DNA of 64,000 bases from Perognathus longimembris pacificus (taxonomy: Eukaryota > Chordata > Mammalia > Rodentia > Heteromyidae), in contig NC_063168.1 of assembly GCF_023159225.1 (NCBI RefSeq), positions 50,485,776-50,549,775 of the forward strand, in the 5' to 3' direction. Both the position numbers and the translations under genes were made by a program. This document shows positions 46,125 through 57,582 of the stretch, in pieces (position 1 is the first letter of the stretch; every line of letters begins with the position of its first letter). Under the pieces are notes generated by a model that was given only the letters and a program-made list of their open reading frames with translations, was not told the origin of the DNA and did no database searches.

Positions 46125-47405
46125 TATCCTGAAAATGGCTCTCATCTCAAAATGTTAATTTTTTAAAAAATTATTTACCATTTAGCTCTATTCTTATGGT
46201 TTGTTAAACTCTGAGACCTATCATTGTATTACAAACTGACTTGTTCCTGACAGCTTACATCTTTCCAACAATTCTGGGACATAGCTCTAGGTAGCTAAAT
46301 TTTTTCTCTGGGAAAGAAAGAAAAGAAGTACAAAAGACATGCTTTTCTGAGGCCTTGTGTATAGCCTGCTGTTACCTGACAGCAGACTTTCAAGGATACC
46401 CAGTAGTACTTATTTTGGAGGTCAACCTTGAAGGGTCAGAAGAAGGCTCCTGCAGTGATGTATCCAGTGGAATTTGAGACATATCTGCATTGAACCACTT
46501 GACCTACATCTATCAAAGGAATGAGAGGGGAAGGGCACTTACAACCTTCATGTTGGAGATTTGTAATGTTTCCCGCTATCTAGATCCTAAAGTCTTTTAG
46601 TTATATATCAAGTGAATTTTGACAACTGTTGAGAAGTATCATTGGAAACACTTGAGATAGATTCTTTTTCGACAGGTATTTTTCAGAAACTTGAAAAAGT
46701 AAAATATTTATAGGAAAAATTGGGTCATACATTTGCTGTAATAACAGCCACTGTATTCTCATTGAAGGGGTAGGTTTACTCATTTTTCTTTTCTTGTGAA
46801 ATTAAGTCATGGAAATAAGCACAATTCACTTCATTTAGTTTCACATATATAAAAAAGATGGCTGCGAACTCATCTGAAGGTGAAATTGAACACATATTTC
46901 AAGTTAATAGCAGAATTGTTGAACCCAGCTACTCAGATATCCATCAAATAACCTATGTAATGTTTTCCAGACATTATTTTAGCTCCTGATTCACATATTC
47001 AAGCTCTACACAATATATTTTTTATCACCTTTATGAGGAATGATGAGTCTATGAATTTAATTTGAATAGATATATTTTTAAAAAGAAAATCAAATAGCAC
47101 TTCTAGAAAATTCCATTATATATCAAAGCATCATTAAAGAATTTTCCATCTTTGGAAAACCTGCTTTTATAGAGTATTTCAGAATTGATTAGAACATGGG
47201 CATTAAATTATTTCTCATACAGATGCTGGGCGGGTTTGGCTAATGATTTGCATACACAACTACAAATAGAATAAACTCATTTTAAGGACTGATAAAACTG
47301 GGTAAATTTTATGTTGACTTTGGCCATCAAAGCACTTCCGATTAGATGACATCAGGAAACATGTTAATGTTGGAAGGGAGCTATAGCTACGAAAGTAAAA
47401 AGATA
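46125..47405. other. No recognised element
   Basis: About 1.3 kb of AT-rich DNA with no repeat or gene recognised. Confidence 0.45.
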
Positions 47406-47407
47406 AT

Positions 47408-47700
47408 AGCTGAGCACCAGTGGCTCATGTTTATAATCATAGTTACTTTGGAAGCTGACATATCTGAGGGTCTCCATTTGCAGCCAGACTGAGAGGATAA
47501 TTCTAAGAGACACTTATCTCCAATCAACTAGCAAAATGTTGTAAGTAGAGATTTGGCTTGAGTAGTAGAGAGTCAACATTGAGTAAAATAAAACAAAATA
47601 AAACAAAATATCATAAGGCCGTGAGTTCAAGCCTTACTAACAGCATGTGTGGCACACACACATGCACACACACAAACACACGCACACACATACCATATAA
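47408..47700 (+). mobile_element. 7SL-tRNA composite SINE, sense, with (CA)n tail
   Basis: GAGCACCAGTGGCTCATG, a linker with CTTATCTCCAATCAACTAGC, GGCTTGAGTAGTAGAGAG and GTGAGTTCAAGCC, with AAAACAAAAT units inside the right module. A (CA)n stretch follows to about 47695. Confidence 0.75.
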
Positions 47701-47721
47701 CAGATTAGTAATCATGATCTA

Positions 47722-47834
47722 ATTTTTTTGGTCAGTTGTGGGGCTTGAAATCTAGGCCTGAGTGCTGTCCATGAACTCTTCAGATCAAGGCCAGTGCTTT
47801 ACCACTTGAGCCACAGCACCACTTCTGCTTTTCT
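47722..47834 (-). mobile_element. Composite SINE, first part (Geo-type module), split by L1
   Basis: T tail, GGTCAGTTGTGGGGCTTGAA and TACCACTTGAGCCACAGC, up to CCACTTCTGCTTTTCT. The rest of the same SINE continues at 49738 after a 1.9-kb L1. The element was therefore there before the L1. Confidence 0.88.
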
Positions 47835-48357
47835 TTCTTTCATTTTTTTTATAATTATTTATTGTCAAAGTGATGTACAGAGGGGTTACAGTTTCATATG
47901 AAAGGCAGTGAGTACATTTATTGTACAATTTGTTACCTCTTCCCTCATTTCCCTCTCCCCCTCCCCCTCTCCTCCCATGTGTTGTTCAGTTGGTTTACAC
48001 CAAATGGTTTTGCAAGTATTGCTTTTGGAGTCATTTGCCTCTTTATCCATTGTCTCTCAATTTTGATATTCCCTTTCACTTCCCTAGTTCTAATACCAGT
48101 ATATACAGTATCCAGGGTACTCAGATGAGATACGTAACAGCACAGGGACCACCACAGGAAAGGGATACAAGAGGATCATCATCAGCAACAACAAAAAAGC
48201 TATGGTTTCACATGGCATGTTGAAAGTAATTACAACAGTGATATAACAGTCCTTTCCATAACATGGAGTTCATTTCACTTAGTATCACCTTATGTGATCA
48301 TAAGGGCATAGCTATTGGACTCTTGTGATCCTCTGCTGTGACTAGCCTAAACCTTTG

Positions 48358-48720
48358 CTAATTATTCCCTATGAGGGAAACCATAGAGTCCATGTTTCTT
48401 TGCATTTGGCTCACTTCACTTAGTATAATTTTTCCCAAGTCTTTCCATTTCCTTACAAATGGGGCAATGTCATTGTTTCTGATAGAGACATAAAATTCTA
48501 TTGTGTGTATGTACCACATTTTCCTGATCCATTTGTCTACTGAGGGGCATCTGGGTTGGTTCCATATTTTAGCTATGACAAATTGTGCTGTGATGGACTT
48601 TGTTGTGCTGGTGGCTTTAGTGTGTTCTTGTTTGTGGTCTTTTGGGTAGATGCCCAAAAGTGGGGCTGCTGGGTCATAGGGGAGCTCTATGTTTAGCCTT
48701 CTGAGGAATCTCCATACCAC
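48358..48720 (-). pseudogene. L1 ORF2p extreme C-terminal fragment
   Basis: A 120-codon stretch matching the end of L1 ORF2p: WRFLRRLNIELPYDPAAPL, LGIYPKDHK, IAKIWNQPRCPSVDKWIRK, MWYIHTIEFYVSIRNNDIA, KDLGKIILSEVSQ and SLIGNN at the stop. It is in a different frame from the upstream fragment (48792-49310), so ORF2 is disrupted. Confidence 0.92.
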
Positions 48721-48791
48721 TTGCCAGAGTGGCTGAACCAGTTTACATTCCCATCAACCATGAAGTAGGGTTCCCTTTTGCCACATCTCCT

Positions 48792-49310
48792 CTAGCATTT
48801 GTTATTGTTAGTTTTCTTGATAATGGACATTCTTACTGGGGTGAGGTGGAATTTCAATGTTGTTTTGATTTGCATTTCTTTTATGGCCAGTGATGTAGAG
48901 CACTTTTTCATGTGTCTCTTGGCCATTTTCATTTCCTCTTCAGAGAAGTCTCTTTTTAAGTCTTTAACCCACTTGTTGAGGGGGCTGTTGGTTCTTTGAG
49001 GCTTTGTTTTGGAGGAATTTAAATTTTTTAGTTCTGCATATATTTTAGACATGAAGCCTTTGTCTGTTGTATGGCTGGTAAAGATCTTTTCCAAATCTGT
49101 GGGCTTTCTGTTTATCTTGCAAGCTATGTCTTTTGCTTTGAGGAAGCTCTGCAGTTTGATGCAGTCCCATTTGTCCAACCTTTCTTTAATTTGTTGTGTT
49201 TCTGGGCCTTTGTTAAGGAAGTTCCATCCTGTGCAAGGAGCCCAAGTATTTCTCCTACTCCTTGTAGTGTTTTCAGGGTATCTGTTTTTATTTCGAGGTC
49301 TTTGATCCAT
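48792..49310 (-). pseudogene. L1 ORF2p fragment upstream of nonsense codon
   Basis: A 172-codon stretch: [59 protein letters not shown] and [19 protein letters not shown], ending NNNKC followed by TAG (plus-strand CTA at 48792-48794), where L1s usually have tryptophan. A TGG to TAG change explains the stop. The decay is recent enough to leave long frames. Confidence 0.92.
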
Positions 49311-49737
49311 TTAGAATTGATTTTGGTGCAGGGTGATATAAAAGGATCTAGTTTTAATTTGTTGCAGGTGTTGAACCAGTTTTGCCAGCACCATTTGTTA
49401 AAGAGGCTATCTTTCTTCTATCCTATTTTTTAGCTCCCTTATCAAAGATTAAATAGGCATAGTTTTGTGGGTTCATTTCTGGGGCTTCAGTTGTGTTCTA
49501 TTGGTCTTCTGGCCTGTTCCTGTGCCAATACCAAGCTGTTTTTATTACTATAGCTTTATAATACAGCTTGAAGTTGGGTATTGTAATTCCTCCAGTACTG
49601 TTCTTTATGCTTAGGACTGTTTTTGCTATGCTGGGTCTTTTATTGCTCCATATGAATTTCTGGATTGCTTCCTCTATTTCATTAAAAAATGGTGTTGGGA
49701 TATTAATGGGTATTGCGTTGAATTTGTAGATAGCCTT

Positions 49738-49876
49738 CCACTTCTGGTTTTCTGGTAGTTAATTGGAGAAAAAAGTCTCACAGACTTTTCTTCTGGGGCT
49801 GGCTTTGAACCGTGATCCTCAGATCTCAGCCTCCTGAGTAGCTAAGATTACAGGCGTGAGCAACTGATGTTTGGCT
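49738..49876 (-). mobile_element. Composite SINE, second part (7SL head), continuing 47722-47834
   Basis: After the TSD copy: TAGTTAATTGGAGAAAAAAG, CTGGCTTTGAACCGTGATCC, TCTCAGCCTCCTGAGTAG and GATTACAGGCGTGAGC. Joined to 47722-47834 across the L1, it restores the normal order of the composite SINE. Confidence 0.88.
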
Positions 49877-49879
49877 GAT

Positions 49880-50800
49880 GATGTAATGTTTTTATTTTTA
49901 TGCTTATTTGTGTTATGCATGGAGTAAAAATAACTTAAAAAACATATGTTCCAAAATAAATACAAATGCTATCTCTGGGAAGGTAGTTAAGGAAGGAAAT
50001 AATGAAATAGAGTTGTATAAATAGAAGGATCCTGTCCAGGATAGCCAAGCCAAAAGTGAGATCTTTATCTTACAAACAACCAGAGCAGAAAAGGTAGAGG
50101 TATATAACCCCAAGTTCAAGCCATAGTATCAAAGAAGAAAGAAAGGAAGATGAAAGAAAAGAAAAATAATAATTGATCTCTGAAAATAGCAACATAGTAA
50201 AACATGTTTGTGAAATCTGCTAAGAAATACAAAACAACCACCTTCTTTTCTGCTATATCTTCCATTTTCCTTGTCTCTGCCCACGTTGATAGCATAGTAT
50301 TTCTACTAGCTCTAGTCTGGCATATGAAAGCCAGGAATTTTGCTTCTGGAGAGAATGATCTGATGTCTATGTGACAATGAACTCATATACTTTGTCACCT
50401 TGACAGCAAAAGAAGCCCCGGGAAGACTGTAACTCTGCATGCTTCAGATTACAGATCCTTTGTAGGGAGCCTCAATCTGGAAGATGAGCTACAGATCTGA
50501 CTGACATAGGAGGTTTTGAAACTGAGAGAGACAGAGGAGCATGAGTGGTTTTCCAACATACCACTTTGTGCATTGGATGCTGCACACCTGGAGAGCTGAG
50601 AGGGCCCAAGTCCTCCATGCTGTCCAGACTAGCAAAGTACATATGCAGAGGAGTTCTGAGTAAGTCCGTCTGCAAAAGGAATGGTGAACCCACACATGCA
50701 AACTGCCTTAACTCTGAATGGACTTCTCATCCTCCACAGATGCTCACCTGTCAAACATGGGTGCCTCACTAGAGCCATGTTTTTGAGATTAAATCAATCA
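49880..50800. other. No firmly recognised element
   Basis: Includes a purine-rich stretch at 50130-50170. 50400-50800 is less AT-rich and may belong to the upstream part of the L1/HAL1-like element that follows, but I cannot assign it. Confidence 0.35.
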
Positions 50801-52345
50801 TTGAATGACCACTAACATGCAGACACAGGGACTTAAAAAAAAAAGAAAAGACAAACTTGAAAAAGTGACTAACTCATCAGCAGACACACTGAAGTTCTGT
50901 ACAGATATTTAAAGAAACAAAAAACTTCTGGGAGAAACAAAGATATGAAGCAGCCAAAATATAGTCTGCAATGCTATTTTAATGGAAATTGCAACAAAAT
51001 GTAAGACTCATGACGAAAAATAAAAGTATGTCACCAAAACCAGGAAAGTGGGCTGTCAGTAGAAATGGAAGGAACTGGGATGTTTGATTTCTTATAGAAA
51101 ATATTTAAAGCAGCTCTTCTAAAGTTGTTTAAAGAACTGAAGTAAACCTTTGTTTTTAAAATGTAAAGAAATTAAGAAGAGTGACTCCATAAAGTGAATC
51201 TCAATAAAGAAATAGAAAGTAAAAAGAAAGAATTTCAGAGTTGTCGAATTAAAAAAAGATCATCACAGGAGTTCAAGAGCAAGCACGAGATGGTAGGAAA
51301 TGGACCAGCTAACTTAGGTCTATGTGCTATGGAGAATAAAGATTGATTGAAAACTAAAAAGGACTTCAGTGATCTCCGGAATGGTACCAAGAACACCTGC
51401 AAAGGTGGAGAATGAAAGCAGAAAGAACCAAAGAGAGATGTTGGCTTACATGTTACAGAATTTGATGAAGAACTTTAACATCTTGACTGTAGAGGATCAG
51501 TGAAACTTAAGCAGGAATATTCCAGGGTCACACTGTTCTTTTGGAATTCAAAGACAAGGAAAAATCTTGATAGCTGGAAGAAATGAATAAGTAGTTAATG
51601 ACAGTATTACTAATGGCTGATTTTTAAAAAATTGAAACAGCAGAATACAAGAGGGAGACAAACAATATGATAAGCAAAGTGAAATAAAGAAAAAACACTG
51701 TCAGTGAAGAATTTTACAATGTTCTACTTCAAAACTGAAGATGAGCCCGGAAACCAGTGGTTCATTCCAATAATTCTAGCTTCTCACGACACTGAGCTAT
51801 GAGGATCACAGTTCAAATATGGTTGGACAGAATATGGCCCAAGTGGTAGAGTCCCCTCAATGAGCAAAAATGCTAAGGGACAATAGGCTTAAGCCCTGAA
51901 TTCAAGCCCTAGTACAAGCACACATGCACATACACACACACACACACACACACGCAAACATATATACAAAGTGAAGATGAAATAAGTGTACATAACATAC
52001 ACAGAAATATATACTCAAGATTAATCAATCATAGGATCATGATGTACAGTTTCTGGGTTTTATAATGTATTGTGGCCTTTCAAAATACAGCATACAAAAT
52101 GATCCCACTTACCTGAAATTTCCTGCAATATTAAATCTATAAGGAGATAAACCAACAGGTCTGTGGTTGTATGGGACTCAGTATAACCAAGCATTGGCTT
52201 CAGAGAACAAGAAGGTATTTTAAGGTGGATGAAAATGTTGTGAAGCTAGACTGGAGAGATAACTGCACTACTGTAAAATGACTAAAATAATTTACATATA
52301 TACTTACAAAAGGTGGATTTTGGTATGTGTATTATACTTCAATAA
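50800..52345 (+). mobile_element. HAL1-like element (L1 ORF1-like region joined to L1M 3' UTR), sense
   Basis: 50820-51740 is A-rich and has the feel of an old L1 ORF1 (GACAAACTTGAAAAAGTGAC, GAAGAACTTTAACATCTTGA), ending with AATTTTACAATGTTCTACTT, CAAAACTGAAGATGA, which is the end of ORF1. 52030-52345 is an L1M-type 3' UTR (AAATGATCCCACTTACCTG, GAGATAAACCAACAGGTCTG, GTGTATTATACTTCAATAAT). No ORF2-like DNA lies between, only a SINE (51745-51955). ORF1 plus 3' UTR without ORF2 is the HAL1 structure; an internally deleted L1 is the alternative. Confidence 0.5.
51745..51960 (+). mobile_element. 7SL-tRNA composite SINE, sense, with (AC)n tail
   Basis: GCCCGGAAACCAGTGGTTCA head, CTGAGCTATGAGGATCACAG, GGCCCAAGTGGTAGAGTC and CTGAATTCAAGCCC, then (AC)n at 51925-51952. 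The flanks AACTGAAGATGA and AAGTGAAGATGA are a probable TSD with one mismatch. Confidence 0.8.
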
Positions 52346-52377
52346 TGAGGTTGTTTTGTTTAGTTACGTTCTTTTTA

Positions 52378-52609
52378 AAGGCCAGTACCAAGGCTAGAAC
52401 TCAAGGCTTGGGCGCTGTCCATCAGTTTTTTTTGTTTTCACTCAAGGCTGAAACTCTACCACTTGAACCATAGCTCTCTTTCTGGCTTTTTGGTGATTAT
52501 TTGGACATAAGAGTCTCATGAACTTTCCTGTGCTGGCTTTGAAATGAAATCCTCAAATCTCACCCTCCTGAGTAGCTAAGATTACAGGCATGAACCACTG
52601 GTACCTAGT
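52378..52609 (-). mobile_element. 7SL-tRNA composite SINE, antisense
   Basis: Reversed Geo-type module (GGCTAGAACTCAAGGC, CTACCACTTGAACCATAGC), the linker TTATTTGGACATAAGAGTC, and the 7SL head (CACCCTCCTGAGTAGC, GATTACAGGCATGAACC). Confidence 0.82.
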
Positions 52610-52659
52610 CATAGAAATAACTCCTTTTATTTCTATGTTCTTTTTTTTTTCTCTTTTAA

Positions 52660-53150
52660 AAATTATTTGTATGAATACAATGCATCTCGGTCAATCACCT
52701 CTTTCAACATTATCACCCGGCCCTCCCAACCTACTCCTTACCTTATTTTTCTTAATTTTTTTTAGGCTATGTATTGAATTATTTTTACTGTAGTCTCTCT
52801 CCTTCTTCTTGTCAACTTCTACCACTTCCCCTTGAATTCCTCAGACCCCTTTCATGTACCTGATTCCAGATTTTTGGCTGGTCTTTGATTTAGCCTTTCC
52901 AAGGAATTTTGAAGAATAAAAGTTGATAGATTTGATGAAGCCTAATTTGTTTATCCTTTCATCTAGTAGTTGATAGTTTCTGATTTTAGTTAAGAAATCT
53001 TTATCTAACTCAAGATCATTTAGATCCTCTATTGCATTTTTCTCTAGAAGTTTTATGGTATTATATGTCTGGATTTTATGCTTAGGTCTACAGTGTATGT
53101 TGAATTGCTTCTTTGGGCTATATTGTATCTGTTCCTAAACAATGTTTCTT
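52660..53150 (-). mobile_element. Old L1 with abnormal junction, antisense
   Basis: 52665-52860 matches the older L1 3' UTR type (GAATACAATGCATCTCGG). 52870-53150 is ORF2-like (GATGAAGCCTAATTTGTTTA, CTCTAGAAGTTTTATGG, GTCTGGATTTTATGCTTAGG). The C-terminal ORF2 sequence that should lie between is absent, so there was an internal deletion or two pieces were joined. Confidence 0.6.
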
Positions 53151-53159
53151 TTTTCTAGA

Positions 53160-54080
53160 CTTTGAGTAGATTCTTCAAAAACATGGACTGATCACTAGGC
53201 AGTGAGGATCTTAAACTAAACTCTCTAAAGATCTCTGAATATTTTTATACAGCTTGTTTCTGTCTGATTCTCTATCCTATTGATTTTAGCTTTTTTGCCT
53301 CCCAGAATTCTCTTCTGCTTCTTCAACTAAGAGAATAGTGGCTTGATTTGACATTTTCCCTGTGCTCTTGCCTATAGACATCTTCTAAGCATCAACTAAA
53401 AGCAATCTTTTGGTATAGCTCATTTGGTTTTCATTGTTCAGTCTCACAGTCCTACGCTATTCATTGTCCAATGCTCAAGACTTATTTCTACAATTTTGTC
53501 CCTGGGTGTTCTTAGTTGTTTTTATAAGAATGGATAAATCCAATCACTTCAAGTAAGGATTTTCCAAGTAAGATTCTTAAAATAATGCTTGTACTTAAAA
53601 ATCTCCAAAAGTCTCAATAATTATGGCCTAACCAATACAAGACAACAAGTATAATATGATGGGAATAATGAGAAGAGAGGAGCAGATAAGCAATATTCAA
53701 AGAAGAGGGTTAATGACAGTGACTTAGTAGATCAAAGCAGTTCACATTTTTAGCCCAGAGCTTAAACCATAGGGCAAGGGGAAACACACAGGTATTCATT
53801 CATGCAAGCAAGATCTGAACAGAGAAGCCAAAGAAGAAAAGGTAGCTGCATCCTGTAAGGCAATATCAATCTTGAAGCATTCAGTTGTGACATTGCCAGA
53901 AGAGAGACATTGCAGAATTCAAATATGTTAATTAAATTCATCCAGTGGTAGTGTAGGGATAAAGGCACAAAGATAAACAGAGATATTATTGCAGCAATGT
54001 AGGTCTACATTCCAATGTGGTTATGTAATACAATCTAAGACAACAAATGATATGCTTTAAAGTTTGAGATTTTTCTAATT
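53160..54080. other. No recognised element
   Basis: About 900 bp with nothing identifiable. Confidence 0.4.
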
Positions 54081-54084
54081 GGTG

Positions 54085-54165
54085 AGAGCTAAAGGTCTAA
54101 GTTGAAGTGGTGGAGCCCTTCTCTAGAAAGTGTGAGGCCTTGAGTTCAATTTCAAATAATTCTAA
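54085..54165 (+). mobile_element. ID-like tRNA-derived monomer, sense
   Basis: GTCTAAGTTGAAGTGGTGGA is A-box-like and CTTGAGTTCAATTTC is B-box-like, then a weak A-rich end. Decayed. Confidence 0.5.
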
Positions 54166-54169
54166 AACT

Positions 54170-57055
54170 GAAAAGTAATCATTAAAAAGACAAAATAAGG
54201 ATGTGACTTAAGAAATACAGCCAGGATAAGAAAAGTGAATGAATCAATATGTACACAAATTGTGTTGAGGTTCAAGCATTTTATTTAGAATGTGACTAAC
54301 TTTGAGAGCTTACTATTGTAGGCATGTTAGAGGAAACTATAAAAATAGAATCATATATTCATACCAACATATACTATCAAAACATATGAAGTTTCATTGA
54401 AATCTTTGTCTTTCTATTAAAATGCACCTCTAATGAATAGAGATGAATTGACTAAAAAGGGATGAATGATTCTGTCTTTCTACTCATGGATATTTTTTGT
54501 GCTAATTTTATACAACTGAGAAAGATTTCTAGTTTCTATAACAAAGCAGCATAGAAGATGAATCCAACATTCTGAGGAGGAAGGATTGTCAAAACACGAA
54601 GAATCTGAACCAAAGATGTAAGTTTCCAGCACATCTTTAATTATGTTTAGGATTAATGTAGAGTCACAAGAACTGGCCCCTGAGATGGATATTTGGACAC
54701 TGGGGGTAATAATATAGGTTCTCATAATGGACAAATGGATGATGTTTTTCTCAAAGGGCATTCAGGTTAGTAGAAATAAGACTCAGATCTGATTTTCTCA
54801 CCACTTGCAAGAGAAGAAGTAAAGAGAAAAGAAGTTGAAATAGTTTTAGTAGTTAGGCCTGTTTATGAACCAATTTATTGCTCTTCTTGGAGAAGCCAGA
54901 CATAGTGTGTGAGTGCTGAGCTGGGAGGTGAAGGAAGGCCTCATTTCTCTTCACGTTCAACGAATACCTGTGTCTGTTTTCTTTTTAGATTTGAATGTTC
55001 CCCTCCCCCCCCGACCTTGATATTTTACTAATTCGCCCTTCTGCAAGTCTTTCAAAGAAGGAAACTCACCGGGGTGTGGGTGAGGGAGGAGAGGGAATGA
55101 AGCCAAATCTAATTGACTAAACTTTTCTATGGCTCAGTGCTGAGAGGCAAATCTTTTAAGTTTTTGCCAGTTGCAAGCAGTTTTATTAATAGGCTTCTAG
55201 AACCAAAGAAAACCCCTTTAACTTCTTTTAACAGGACATTCATTGGTGACACTCACTTGCAAAATGCTCCCCCATGGAGGAAACTGAAATCTTGTTATTA
55301 TGTGAATATTATGAAGTAGAGAACAATTCTGTGCCATTGACCTGTAACAAAGCATCACAAATGGCACTGGAGCACGTTGCAAGGATTTGGCTAAAAATTT
55401 TGAGGAACTAGCACTTCCAAATCTCATAGTGGGTATGGAGACAAAAGTGTCACAGAATAACTTTTCGTTCCTTGGCTGAAATGATTGAATTAGCAATAAT
55501 TATCCAGTAAAAATGATTTCCTCTGGAGATATAATTCATAATAAATAAGCTATGACTGGAGATAAAAAACAAACCTAGAATAAATATGTTTGCTTCTAAG
55601 GGTTATGGTTCTGTTTTGATTTCAAGATTCTACTGCTTATAGAAGACAACAGATCCAATCTCTCCTCTATTGACCCATCATACATTAGGATTTTAGTTAA
55701 ACCCATTATTCTTTCTGAATCTCAGTTCTGTATCTGTTGTCAAGTATGGCAACAGGTACCTACTTAATTGAGTGAGCAGGTTTGGGACAACGATTATAAG
55801 TTAATGTTTCAAGTACTCATGGTGAGTCCCTGTTACTTACAAGACATGCCTACAATGATTGCCAGAAATCCTTCTCCCTTTCATGATTACAGTAGCTAAA
55901 AGAGAGTTTGTCATATTGAGCTCGCAGCTGTTTCCAAAGCTGAAACAACAGGTACTATGTTCAAAAAGCAGTTCCCCACTCTCCTGCTACCAAGATATGC
56001 ATGCAAAAGATTGCATCTGAGACTCTTAGGACAGTCAGACAATTGGGGAAAAAGGAGAAGGAAGAGGCAATTAATTCTTCACACCTACTTAAACCGGGTC
56101 ATCTTTCTACAACAGCCACTCCCATGGCCCCATCTGCAAAGCCAGTACTGGTACCTTGAGACATTCTTCCATTCCGGCAATCTGACTCTTAACCTGCTGT
56201 CCAAGTTTTATGGACTTTTCATTGGCTCACCCAGTAATTCTATTTTAAGGTCAGTGTGGGTAACCTTCCTTATGTCTGTAAACTTAAGTCCCTTTGCCAT
56301 GTGACTTCCCAGTTCATACATTCTTTGGATAAGCACAGAGAACTGGGGGGAGAGGGGGGAAGGGGTATTCTGTTTAGAATAAAAAGCAAAAGGAAGAGGA
56401 TTCTCAAAGAATAATTAGACCAATTAAAATCTAACAGCTCTTATTCAACAATCTTAACGTCTCATAAATGCTCAATATTTAAAAATTTCTTCAAGTCATT
56501 TACATCTTTTTGGCTTCTTCATTAATTTTTAATTTATATAACTTTCATATTCTACATTGGCATACATTTTGCTTTTGAAAACTATTTTAATAACATCTTG
56601 GGTAATGTTAGTAACTGGTCACTATCAGAAGAAATAAGGATCTTTATCACAATCACTAGAGTAAGGATAATAGTATTGGCTGTGTGTGTATCTTAATGCT
56701 TTACACAAAGATTAAAGAAAAGATGTGAAATATTTTGTTCAAAAATACATCTTTTGTGCATAGTTCTTATTTTAAAACTATGGAATAATGTGTTCCTATC
56801 GTGTGGTATATTAAAACTTAAAATACTACAGTTTTCTAAAGCTACTGTTGATAAGTTTCAAGTCTCAAAGGCTCACCACCAAAGACAATTCCGTACATGC
56901 CATATAAAGAAAAGTTACATTGATAGAAAAAGAAAAAATATTGTTCTCCAGAACTGATTTTGAGAATCTGAAATGTGTTTACTATTTTTTTAATTTACCA
57001 CAATATTTTTGTCTGCAAAAAACTCCATTCCATTTTAAATAACATTTATTGTTAG
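54170..57055. other. Longest apparently unique stretch
   Basis: About 2.9 kb with no repeat family recognised, only a C run near 55006-55015. A 115-codon open stretch at 55957-56304 (plus) lacks recognisable similarity, strong start context or repeat origin; chance is the simplest reading. Confidence 0.4.
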
Positions 57056-57139
57056 GCAACTGTTGTGCCAAGTTGCGAGATGACCACCAAGAAGGCCACC
57101 GAGACTCAGACGTTCCGAAATGCAAAAGCATGGCAAGAC

Positions 57140-57145
57140 TTTATT
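57140..57145 (-). terminator. LTR polyadenylation signal AATAAA
   Basis: The reverse strand reads GCTTGAATAAAGTCTTGCC, the classic retroviral R-region context, downstream of the TATA box in the same LTR. Confidence 0.8.
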
Positions 57146-57228
57146 CAAGCGAGCTGCAACTTGGGCCTCGTCCTACCCACCGACACAGCGGAGGTTAGAA
57201 GGGAGCCCCGAGCTGCGGTTACACAGGG

Positions 57229-57237
57229 CTTATAAAG
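57229..57237 (-). promoter_or_regulatory. LTR TATA box
   Basis: CTTTATAAG on the reverse strand, about 90 bp upstream of the AATAAA signal. The spacing is as expected for U3 promoter and R region of an LTR. Confidence 0.7.
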
Positions 57238-57582
57238 GCAAAAACAAAGTTACAGCAACCAGGTGTTTAAGCAAGCAAGATTAGGACACAGGTACAAATC
57301 TGATAGGGCTCAAGGCATTCTAGGGGTGGTTAGAGTTAACCATTCCCAGCGGTTAGAGTTCTTGACCGGCTGGGCCCTAATAAGCTTGCCCTGGGTCTGC
57401 TCACAGGGCCTGCTTATCTCAGGTTCATGTGGTAAAGTGGGGTTCGCGTGGTAAAGTGGGGCCTGACTTCAAAGTCTGGCACTTCAGCAACACTTGATAT
57501 GAAATTACCTTAGAGAGCTCCCAGGATGACTTTAAGACAGAGAGCTGAAATGTGGGCCACATAAGACACTTTTCTTTAGCTT

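Larger units (their letters stand above)
47835..49737 (-). mobile_element. 5'-truncated L1, antisense, 1.9 kb, 16-bp TSD inside a SINE
   Basis: From the T-rich tail (47835-47860) it runs through the 3' UTR (GTGATGTACAGAGGGGTTAC ... CCATAACATGGAGTTC), then the ORF2 C-terminal region to 49737. CCACTTCTGCTTTTCT (47819-47834) and CCACTTCTGGTTTTCT (49738-49753) are the TSD copies, with one mismatch. ORF2 remains readable but is broken by a nonsense codon at 48792-48794 and a frameshift between 48720 and 48792. Confidence 0.95.
57061..57486 (-). mobile_element. Second solo LTR, 426 bp, 5-bp TSD
   Basis: On the reverse strand it begins TGAAGTGCCAG and ends TTGGCACAACA, so the ends are imperfect inverted repeats with TG...CA termini. 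GCAAC flanks it at 57056-57060 and 57487-57491. The reverse strand has a TATA-like CTTTATAAG at about 57229-57237, then AATAAA at 57140-57145, in the order U3, R, U5. It is richer in G+C than its surroundings. No internal retroviral region adjoins. A 5-bp TSD occurs in class III elements and some class II, so the class is undecided. Confidence 0.88.

Noticed and set aside
55957..56304. 115-codon open stretch as candidate gene
   Set aside because: No recognisable domain, no splice or promoter support, and such lengths are expected by chance in 64 kb read in six frames.
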